A program made the position numbers and the translations under genes. A stretch of 64,000 bases of DNA from Amoebidium appalachense (taxonomy: Eukaryota; Ichthyosporea): contig CAVNZM010000015.1 of assembly GCA_963693365.1 (NCBI GenBank), positions 992,001 through 1,056,000 on the forward strand, in the 5' to 3' direction. The notes beneath the pieces were generated by a model. That model made no database searches. It was given only the letters and a program-made list of their open reading frames with translations, and had not been told where the DNA came from. Below, piece by piece: positions 49,902 to 58,806 of the stretch. The first letter of the stretch is position 1. Every line of letters begins with the position of its first letter.

Positions 49902-50578
49902 CACGCCGGGTATACACGCAGAGTGACCCAGACACACACACAGACACAAGGCCAAAGGCCTCGGATGGGACAGACGTAAATACAGACACAACCACTACTG
50001 AGACACACACAGCTGACACACAATCCGAACATGCCAATGACTCGGCTGTGCCAGCTGAGCAGTCGGCACAAGAACCACAACCAAAGAGGAAACGGGGGCA
50101 ACCGAAGGTGGAAGTCCCCTGGCCACTGGCTATCCTTAAGCAACTGGTTGTATGCGAGGCACATTTCACCGATGATGATATTACTGCTAAGAATGGAAAA
50201 CTGAAATTAACAAAGGCTAAGAATGGAAAACTGAAATTAACAAAGGATGCATGTCCCATCCGAATGGAACTAGACCCGATGTACAGAGAGAAGGTACAGC
50301 TATTGAGGGAGGAAAGGGCCAATAGTCATATGCAAGCTGTAGGAATGGATGCCTCAGATATTGAGCAAACACGGAAACGAGCGAGGGAGCGGGGGGAGAC
50401 GAGCAGTGAGAGGGCTTTTGGGCGCATCAAAAGTTATCGGCTGTTTAGCAATCAGGTGCAGATGTCGATGGTAGGCACCCATTGGATGGTAGCTAAGGCT
50501 GTGGCTTTCTTGTGTAACATGCAAGAGCCACTATATAAGGATATGGTGGGGCCCGGGCACACCAAAAGCATGGTGTAG
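49902..50578 (+). pseudogene. THAP/DDE (ISL2EU-Harbinger-like) transposase remnant
   Basis: An open frame runs to the TAG at 50,576 and lacks a start. After a Thr/Asp/Gln-rich stretch and a basic motif (PKRKRGQPK), PWPLAILKQLVVCEAHF resembles the second half of a THAP zinc finger (C-x2-H). An ACPIRM stretch stands where THAP has its AVPTIF box. The N-terminal C-x2-C half is missing. The end (RAFGRIKSYRLFSNQVQ, then AVAFLCNMQEPLY) resembles the C-terminal helix of DDE_4 transposases such as ISL2EU. The catalytic core between the two parts is absent. A 30-bp tandem duplication (AKNGKLKLTK twice, 50,188-50,247) lies in the THAP part. This looks like an internally deleted, dead transposase. Family assignment is from motifs only. 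Confidence 0.5.
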
Positions 50579-50613
50579 AATTTTCGTTTTCGGTTGCCTC
50601 TCCCTAAAGCCCC

Positions 50614-50622
<9 letters not shown>

Positions 50623-50708
<86 letters not shown>
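50623..50708. repeat. T-tract (about 44) joined to G-tract (about 43)
   Basis: The longest T(n)G(m) junction in the window, 45 bp after the transposase remnant's stop. Confidence 0.9.
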
Positions 50709-50710
<2 letters not shown>

Positions 50711-50844
50711 AAAATATGAATGAATGCTTGCATGTATGTATTCGGCCAGTAGGGCTCCACTTTTCCTGTATAGGAAAATAATAATAATGATTGAAATTAT
50801 TATGTATTTGTGTGCCAAGTACAACCTTGAGTCGTTCTCTCCTC

Positions 50845-50848
50845 CCCC

Positions 50849-50898
<50 letters not shown>

Positions 50899-50931
50899 TT
50901 CACACACACACACAACCACGCACACACGGAA

Positions 50932-50966
<35 letters not shown>

Positions 50967-51115
50967 TTTGCACACACGCACGCATGCACGCCCCCCCCCC
51001 ACACACACACACGTGGGGGGGGGGGGGGGGGGGGGGGGGGGAGGGGGGGGGGGAGGGGGGCAGGTAGGCACGTATGCAAACACCAAGGGGGGAGGAGGGA
51101 CCGGGGGGAGGGGGT

Positions 51116-51158
<43 letters not shown>

Positions 51159-51293
51159 AGGAAACATATGCAGGCACCAGGGTCTGGTACATTGCTCTCA
51201 GATTTGACACACGGTCTTCATTCATTCATTATAGGTTCACTAGCACGAGAAACACCAGATGGCCGTGGTTCACTAGATCGGTCAGAAGATTAC

Positions 51294-51342
<49 letters not shown>

Positions 51343-51360
51343 ACACACATTATGAAAGAT
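50845..51360. repeat. C, (CA)n, (CGCA)n and G tract block
   Basis: C tract (50,847-50,898), CA and CGCA repeats (50,902-51,012), G tracts (51,016-51,058 and 51,115-51,157), then C/(CA)n (51,297-51,349). About 140 bp of unique sequence (51,158-51,296) shows no domain. Confidence 0.9.
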
Positions 51361-51471
51361 AACGTAAACAAAAAAAAAAAAAAAAAAAAGGAAGGAAAAC
51401 AGAAACATTCAGTTGCATTTTCAGTGTTCGTGTTCTTCTTCTTCTTCTTCCACTTTTTGTGGTTTTCTGCC

Positions 51472-51526
51472 TAACACGTACTGACGTGTTGCCGCACGTG
51501 CGACGTTTTAACATCTAGTCCCTTTT

Positions 51527-51557
<31 letters not shown>

Positions 51558-51589
51558 GTGAAAGGAGACACCGCCTCAGTAGGTGGTAG
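51472..51589 (+). mobile_element. 118-bp MITE-like element, copy 2
   Basis: Same ends as copy 1, about 90% identical outside the poly-A and the short stretch before it. It is flanked by the 10-bp target duplication GTTTTCTGCC (51,462-51,471 and 51,590-51,599; 11 bp if the last G is counted). It interrupts the 3' end of the nuclease frame on the opposite strand. Confidence 0.85.
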
Positions 51590-52905
51590 GTTTTCTGCCC
51601 TGTATGATGGATACATTTGCACCATAAACTTTTCATTCCAGGTAAAACTATACTTGTGTCCAGTAGGGTCTATTTGCTGTACAAATGCACGGAGCCCTAC
51701 AAGGTCAGGCTTGTATGATTGGGCCAATTCTTCTACACTTGGTCCTACTATCCGCCTCTTTTTCGTACCATCTGCATATTGCATCTCTATAACCTCTTCA
51801 CCCTCATCATTGCATCTCTAAAACCTCATCACCTCAGCCCCGTTTTCATACGTTCCATGTTCGTATTCAAGATCCCACCACTCAACCTCTTCCTCCACTG
51901 CTTCACCTCCTTTCTGTCCGATTTCGACTCTTCCTGCCCGTTCGTCCCCACCCTGCTTGTTTTCTGTGCTTTTAACGGGCTTTTCCTTCCCTCTTTTCCC
52001 CTTTCTGACCCGTTGGATATGCTGGAGCAGATCTGTGAACACAACCCCCGCAGCTACCGGCCTTCCCTCGCGTCCCCAGGCCCGGCACGCCTCACTTACA
52101 GCTGCGTGCAAAGTGCCCATGCCGATTCCCCTGAGCTTTTTCACATAATCACAGCCATTCACAATAGCAAAATAACGCAGTATTTCTATATCCCATCCGT
52201 CGAAGTTGTACTTTGTGCTTCTGGTAAAAACATCGGCGGGGGTTACAATCACTCCGTACAGTTTGGGAATGCGCACCGCATTAGCGGTCCCAGGGATGAC
52301 CGCCGCATCCGCAATGCGCAGTTTGTATACAACCCGCGGGATGTTATACAGAAGAAGGTCGGCATCCTCAGTGACAACAGTGTGTGCCAAACCGGTACGT
52401 GCCATATAGGCAAGCTGGGGGTCTGCTTCGTATGGAGCTACTGTGTAATCGACATTCTCATCTTTCAGTCTAAGGATGATTGCATGTAAAACTCTGTTAT
52501 CTAACTCTGCAGCGCTTCTCCATTTGATTTTAGTTACCTCCTCCTGTTTCTCTCTTTTTGTGGCTATTTCTTGGCGGGCTTTGACCACCTTTTCTGCACG
52601 GTCGTTATCAACTAGTTTTCCCTCTTTCAATCTGCGCCCATCAAACACATAGTGTGGCTGGACCCCTGCTAGCCTATACGTATTAACTTTGGACATAAAG
52701 TGATTTGCAATAGCTGCTATGTGTCGTCTGTGACTTTTTTGTCATCTATTTGCTGTTTGGCTACTGTGTCAGCGAAAACTGAAAAGGACTTGTGGACCTG
52801 CCCCATCCCGTCAAAAGCAACTACCCCACGTTGCAACTCTGCAGTAACATCTGTGGCTTTTTCGGCACTAATGCCGAGTGCTGGGAGCAAGCCCTGCACA
52901 CCCAT
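51590..52905 (-). pseudogene. EXO1/FEN1-family 5' nuclease, broken
   Basis: The start ACCATGG at 52,905 opens MGVQGLLPAL, the N-terminal motif of structure-specific 5' nucleases. All seven metal-binding acids are present: Asp in VVAFDGMG, Asp in HYVFDGRRL, Glu and Asp in PYEADPQLAY, two Asp in TEDADLLLY, and Asp in NGCDYVKKLRGIG, which opens the H2TH DNA-binding loop. PYEADPQLAY and GCDY-LRGIG are closer to EXO1 than to FEN1. Lesions: a frameshift after KKVTDD (about 52,717), an in-frame TAG at 51,818 inside a duplicated stretch (GAGGTTTTAGAGATGCAAT/GAGGTTATAGAGATGCAAT), and a small element cutting the 3' end. The tail is basic and unlike known C-termini. It has no introns and lies among transposon relics, so it may be transposon cargo. 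A host gene copy is the alternative. Confidence 0.8.
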
Positions 52906-53120
52906 GGTAAAAGTGCATGTATTCAAAGTAGTTTCTTTTCATGAAAAAAATTCTTTCGGGTTGTGCGCCCTCTGCGTTAACGTGCGAACACAAAACTCGT
53001 TGTACGGCGTGGGTGCGTAGCAACGCGTTACGTTGTACGGAAAGGTAGCCCTACGTAATCAGGGGAAAAAAAGGCGGCGCCAGAAAGAAATCGGGGACCA
53101 CTTAAAATCGCCGATCCCGT

Positions 53121-53160
53121 ATCCCTCAATCATGCTTTTTCTTTTCCACTATTGAGGGAT
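53121..53160. other. Perfect 10-bp inverted repeat at the MFS 3' fragment
   Basis: ATCCCTCAAT (53,121-53,130) and ATTGAGGGAT (53,151-53,160) are exact reverse complements around a 20-base T-rich loop. The right arm coincides with the start of the MFS 3' frame. Confidence 0.7.
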
Positions 53161-53970
53161 GAAAACTCTCTTGGGAAGGAATCGGAGGCTATCACATCTA
53201 TCCCCCAAGAAAATTCGGAGAAAAAATCCGCGAGCCCGAGTCAGGTGACGCGGGATTGGGTACCCTATCTTATGTTTCTGTGCGACACAATCATGTACAT
53301 GTTCATGGGAGGTGGTATGCTTGTGAAATTCATCTCCGTATATCTCAGCGATAAACTCGGGCTATCTCCCTCCAGCACAAACATGATCTCCGTCAGTGAA
53401 CCGTTCTTCGGTTATGACAAATCTCTGTCAGAGGGTAGGAACATATGGGGTTTACACACTATTTATTGCGTGGACACTGTTGGGGGCCCAGCCACACCCG
53501 ACGGCCTACTGCGTTTTCCAGCATTGGCCGTGTGCAAGCTATGGCAGCCTTCCGTCTTGTTTCGGTAGCGACATGTATACTTTTGGGTGCGCTTCCCTCT
53601 GTTTGGGTAGCACACCCTTAGGCCGTTTTTGCCGCTCTTCTTTTAAGGGGTGAATACTCTTTGTTGGAGAGGAAGCGCTATGATTGGTGGAATTCTTATT
53701 GTCAATAAGTTTAGCTTCGAGACTGCGTTTTTCGTCACTGCCGGAATGCAGTTTCTCCGGTTTATTCCTTTGTTGTTGCTTGTTCCTTTGGTTGTGCATG
53801 AAAGGGATATTCGTGCGGTTAAGAGACAGGCGGAATGTGAGTCGGATTCTGAGGGGAGTGAGAGCGAGACGGGGAGTGTGGATGGTGGGGAAGGGTCTAG
53901 TGTGTCTGTGGTGGCAGCAGGGACGGTTAAGTCTGTTGTCCAGGATGAGTCCGAAAAGGGCACTGTGTAA
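53152..53970 (+). pseudogene. MFS transporter, 3' fragment (later membrane helices)
   Basis: The first frame reads VTRDWVPYLMFLCDTIMYMFMGGGMLVKFISVYLSDKLGLSP, fitting a loop and helix 7 of a major facilitator protein. Further helices appear in other frames: YGVYTLFIAWTLLG near 53,460, and IGRVQAMAAFRLVSVAT near 53,530. The last frame (53,650-53,970) has WRGSAMIGGILIVNKFSFETAFFVTAGMQF, the classic R-x-x-G-x-x-G pattern before helix 12, then LLLLVPLVVHERD and an acidic Ser/Glu-rich cytosolic tail. At least two shifts separate these frames. Helices 2-6 are not present between the 5' and 3' fragments, where transposon relics now lie. Small introns could explain some shifts, but the missing helices cannot be explained that way. 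Confidence 0.7.
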
Positions 53971-54389
53971 TAAGTAATCCGATTACCTTTTTGGGTCTGA
54001 TAAATGGTTAAACATGTTAAGTGGTGATCCGATTATCTTTTTGGGTTTAAACCCTTTTTATAAATAGTATGCAATGAAAACTTGCATTAGGCTGGGGCAA
54101 AAAGACTGATGTCCTGCATATGTGGCTGTGTTGTGGTAAGTACTGCAGGTGTCTCTGCAGGTGCTGGGGCCAGTTCCCAGTTTCAGGATTTATAAATTTG
54201 TCACAATACCTAATTATTCTTTAACGTCGTGGTAGTGACACTATATTAGCAGACTATATTTTGGAGTCAATTCTCCTGGCCCAGGATTTCCTGGGTCATG
54301 GAGATATATCTGAAATTATATCTGAGCACCTACCGTACTGATCACTGTTTTGGCATACATAGTTTGCTACGCAGTCTGTAGAGTGGTCC

Positions 54390-54430
<41 letters not shown>

Positions 54431-55103
54431 CTCCCAACCCACCCACCCACCCACCCACCCACCCACCCACCCACCCACCCACCCACCCACCCACCCACCC
54501 CTCCCCCTTCCTTCTCATTCCACCCAGCTGGCCAGTGTCATTCACTCATCGTAACTCACCCACCGTACTGTACCCACTTACACATAAACAAACACTACAG
54601 ATACAAACCTTACGTGTGTAGACAAAGACACACGCACACGCACGGCAGTGCCGCACTGATGTATTGATAATATGGAAAAAGACAAGTCGCGGTGGACAAG
54701 AAGACGATGTGAAAGACACGCTATGTACACATAAACGTAGATGCAAATTATACCTGAGCAGAAAAAATTGCACGTGCATGGACCACACAAACACACACAT
54801 ACAGACACACGCACAAACACTCACCACATGTGGAAAAATGACACAAACACACAAACATGCACGCACACTGTGTGACGCGCACCCATACCCTACCCTACCC
54901 CCCCCCCCCCTCCCTCTCCCCCTACCCCCCCTTCCCCCCCCCCCCCCCCCCCCCCCCTCACACACACACACATGCGCGCAAGAACACATCCACCCCACTC
55001 GACCGCATCTTTACCTTTGCCTGCATATCGGCGGTCTTAGTGAGCAACTTGAAGGTCTCTAATAGCCTGAGTGGCCTTGGCACTACGGTACATGTACTGC
55101 AAC

Positions 55104-55145
<42 letters not shown>

Positions 55146-55883
55146 ACACACACACCCAAAAATACAAGAACCCCCCCCCCCTACCCCCCCCCTCTCCCCT
55201 TCCCCCCCCCCCCTCCTCCCCCTCTTTTCCAGTCCTCCCCCCCCACCCCCCCCTCCTCCCCAATACCGTTTTTTTTGTGGGGGGAGAGGGGGGGGGGGGG
55301 TAGGATTCAAAGCCACCGTGTTGAACATCTAATCGCTGACTCAAATCGGCTCCCATACGCAAATATGGGCTCTTTATTACTAGACAACATTATAACGAGT
55401 CTGCAGCTGCCGGGCATAGACTAAGTCTTGTCTTCTGTCTATATGTGCTGTCGATACTCGACATTCACCTTCACCCGTTGTGTGCCTCGGGGATGGCTTG
55501 TGCTCAGCCTGGTCACCAAACCATTTGGCCGTCAAAATTCATCACCGTATACCCGCATCATCGTTTTTGAATCCCACAGAACCCTTTCCCCCCCCCCATC
55601 CCCCCCCCCCCCTCCCCGCCCCCCCTCCCCCCCCCCTCACCCCCCCCCCCCTCCCCCTCCCCTTACAAAATGCACAAAATGAGGCCCGCTCTCACCCAAA
55701 AATACATCCGCCGGCAACCACTACACACATGTAGATTTCTCCCGAACGACGAAACTTCTCATAGGCTGCACATAGGGCCCCTGCAACATTTCGTCTAGCA
55801 ACAGGGAAATACAAGAAAAATTCAATGAAGGGGCTTAAAAGAGTTGATGAAAGATGTGTAGTCCTCCGCAGTGACAAAGTGTC
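53971..55883. other. Spacer with C-rich repeats
   Basis: A repeated phrase (GATTA/TCCTTTTTGGGT) occurs twice at about 53,980 and 54,029, just after the MFS stop. C tracts lie at 54,394-54,427, 54,899-54,957, 55,107-55,145, 55,170-55,262 and 55,588-55,664. No domain was recognised in the unique parts. Confidence 0.65.
54436..54500. repeat. (ACCC)n array, about 16 units
   Basis: Near-perfect ACCC tetranucleotides follow a C tract. The minus strand reads (GGGT)n and should form G-quadruplexes. Confidence 0.95.
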
Positions 55884-56081
55884 AATCAGAAACCAGGAAC
55901 AACTATTGAATGGCCCAATCAGAAACCAGGAACAACTATTGAATGGCCCAATCAGAAGCCAGGAACAAGGAATAAAGTGCCCAACCAGAAACCAGGAAAA
56001 AGGAATAAAGTACCCAATCAGAAACCAGGAACAAGGAATAAAGTGCCCAATCAGAAACCAGGAACAGCTATTGAATGGCCC
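55884..56081. repeat. 33-bp minisatellite, six units
   Basis: Six tandem 33-bp units of the form AATCAGAAACCAGGAACAA...GGCCC occur in two subtypes (CTATTGAATGGCCC and GGAATAAAGTGCCC). Unit boundaries create CCCAATCAG, a CCAAT box, in most units; one has CCAACCAG. A seventh partial start follows at 56,082. 33 bp equals 11 codons and the array is open in a forward frame (NQEQLLNGPIR repeats), but this frame has no supporting features as a gene. Confidence 0.92.
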
Positions 56082-56512
56082 AATCAGAATTTGTGTGCTC
56101 ATAGCAACGGCTGGAAAAAGTGGCCACCAAAACTTATTACAGCCAATGATATAATCCCCCCCCCCTCTCCTCCGCCTCCCCCCCCCCCCCCCCCTCCCCC
56201 CTTGAACCTCCCCCCCTCCCCCCCTCCCCCGTCCCACGCTCTGCCCCTCCTAACCTCCCATATCCCAAACATCACATATCCCATATATCACACATATCCC
56301 ATAGTATCACAGATATATGCAAATACAAACACACACCCGCACACAGACACACACGAGCAGACACACACAGATGCACGCGCATGCATGCATGTATATGCGT
56401 GCAACACACACACACGAAAACACATAAGCACGCACGCAGACACGCACGCACGCACGCACATACACACACACGAAAACACGACCACACCCGCGCGTTCACG
56501 CAACCACACATG

Positions 56513-56575
<63 letters not shown>

Positions 56576-56763
56576 ATCGTAGCATCAACACACATCGCAC
56601 ACACGTCAACCCCCCCCCCCCCCCTCCCAACGGTGGAAACCCCCCCCCCCCCCCCCCCCCGCAACCCCCCCCCCCCCCCCCCCCCCCCGGGCAAATGGAA
56701 AATAAAAATAAAAATTGTTGGTACGATCTCGACCGTTCCGTCCCCTTCTCCCCGTGTGTGTGT

Positions 56764-56812
<49 letters not shown>

Positions 56813-56887
56813 GCATATATGGATGTAAGTGTACCTGGGCACATGTCTGCGCCTGCCTTTGTTCGTGTGTGTGTGCGTGTGCGTGTG

Positions 56888-56939
<52 letters not shown>

Positions 56940-57232
56940 CTTGCAGTGCACACGGACGTAAGCGGGAGGGCCTGGGATGGGGGGAGAGAAAGGAGAAGGT
57001 GGGAGGGTGGGGAGGGTGCGGGGGAGGAGGGGGTAGGGGGGCGGGGGGCTCCATACACATCCACACACACGCGTAATACACAGACACACACGAGCGTGCG
57101 GGCACACACACACACACATGCAGGCACGCTCATATATGCGAGCACACACGGGCGCAAGGATTTAATAATAGCGCACTAGGGCCAAATAGTTACAACGTCT
57201 GAATCGTGCCGGAAATCGGATAAAATCAAATC

Positions 57233-57305
57233 CAATAAGGCGATTGGATCCGCAATTCCACTTTAATATATTGAGCTATTTGATTGGATCCGCAATTTCC
57301 ACTTT
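57233..57305. repeat. Tandem pair of GATTGGATCCGCAATT units
   Basis: The sequence GATTGGATCCGCAATTCCAC occurs at about 57,234 and again, with one extra T, at about 57,279. The period is near 45 bp and each copy carries an ATTGG box. Confidence 0.7.
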
Positions 57306-57396
57306 GAAAATGTGTGTTGTGACTATTCGGTCAGATGTGAAAGTTGAAGTCCAAACGAAAGGCTGAAATAATGAACTGCCTTTACTTAAAGGGAAC

Positions 57397-57402
57397 CCCC
57401 CC

Positions 57403-57433
<31 letters not shown>

Positions 57434-57441
57434 AAAAAAAA
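57397..57441. repeat. C-tract joined to A-tract
   Basis: About 27 C followed by about 19 A, the reverse complement of the T(n)G(m) blocks. Confidence 0.9.
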
Positions 57442-57542
57442 ATTAATAAAAAAATAAATAAAAAATCAACACCCACTCTCACGGAGACCTCTAGGACAGG
57501 ATGTGTTATGCGACCATAAGTAGCAGAAACATCTTTCAATGC

Positions 57543-57581
<39 letters not shown>

Positions 57582-57667
57582 GGTAACCCCCCTCGCTTTT
57601 CCCTACAAATGAATGAACGGTGAGGGAAGAGATGTCCCCGGTAATAGTTTGGGAGGACCGTGGGGGT

Positions 57668-57705
<38 letters not shown>

Positions 57706-57927
57706 TAAGGGGGGAGAGGGGGGGGGGGGGGGGGGGGGGGTGCAGGCACGAAGTATGAAGAAGTATTTAATTTTTTATATCATACTGTGGGCCCCCCAAA
57801 AAAACAAGGAACCCGACTAATTGAAGTTATTGATGTGTATGGCACTACATTGCCACACACTGAAAGGGGATCTTGATATACAAGCAAAACCCGATATTAA
57901 TGTATCTGATATGGGATATACTGAGCA

Positions 57928-57964
<37 letters not shown>

Positions 57965-58806
57965 ATATCTGAGACTAGTATGTCACGGTGTCCCGAGTAC
58001 GCGGCATAAACCCACTTTGATGCCCGGAGTAAACCTTCGATTTTTGAGCCCAAAGATTTCCCTAAATGGTGAAATTCGGTAGGTCTGTGGGCATTTCACG
58101 TAATGCACCACTGTATCGAATTATTTTCCAAGCATTTGGCGGTTTTTTGGATAGCGTATGTATTTTATTATAAAGCCTCTGAGCCGAACATTAGTTGGCG
58201 TGATTCCAAGAATAAACGATAATTAAGTTAAAGAAACATTATCGTCCTAACCCATAAACAGCGGTGTGAATAAAGCGTTAGATTTTAAACAAGAGAAGAG
58301 GAAGCGCAAACACAAACATGATCATTGGTAGTGCATTTCGTGCCTAACCATCGAAATGAGCTACATGCTCATCTATATATCAATAAATTATATCCCACCA
58401 ATCATATGTCTAATTATTAAATTAAAAGGCACGCGGTGGCTGCTAATAGCTAATACAGCCTTTCATAGATTTGCCATACTGGCATACATTCAACTCAAGA
58501 TTCATTTTCACTTTTTCCTCAATAAAAATAAAACAAAAACAAAAAATACGCACCTTAACCCCCACGACAAGTTTATGCGGCTTTGATACGTAAACCACGT
58601 GCACACACCGTGGTAACACAAAAGCACACACACACACACACACACACATACCACCCACCCCGCCCCCAAACACACACACACACAAACACACACACATACC
58701 CACCCCCCCCCCCCCCCCCGCCCCCAAACACACACACACACACACACACACCGCCGCATTCCACACACATATCATCTACAGCACTAACCTTAAACTCCTA
58801 CAAAAA

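Larger units (their letters stand above)
56082..58806. other. Repeat-rich spacer before the PC-esterase gene
   Basis: C tracts (56,156-56,225), (CA)n (56,519-56,570), C tracts (56,610-56,688), GT and G (56,755-56,811), (GT)n (56,889-56,938), C then A (57,397-57,441), C (57,546-57,579), GT/G (57,670-57,740), C (57,931-57,964) and CA (58,627-58,752). Unique sequence at 58,000-58,600 has no recognisable coding frame. Confidence 0.65.

Noticed and set aside
51590-52905. Functional host EXO1 gene
   Set aside because: The frameshift near 52,717, the in-frame TAG at 51,818 and the element at the 3' end make a working product from this copy unlikely, although sequencing error at one site cannot be excluded.
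55825-56154. Forward frame encoding six 11-residue repeats (NQEQLLNGPIR type)
   Set aside because: Explained by the 33-bp minisatellite with a period divisible by three. No start context, no flanking exon signals and no composition typical of a structured repeat protein.
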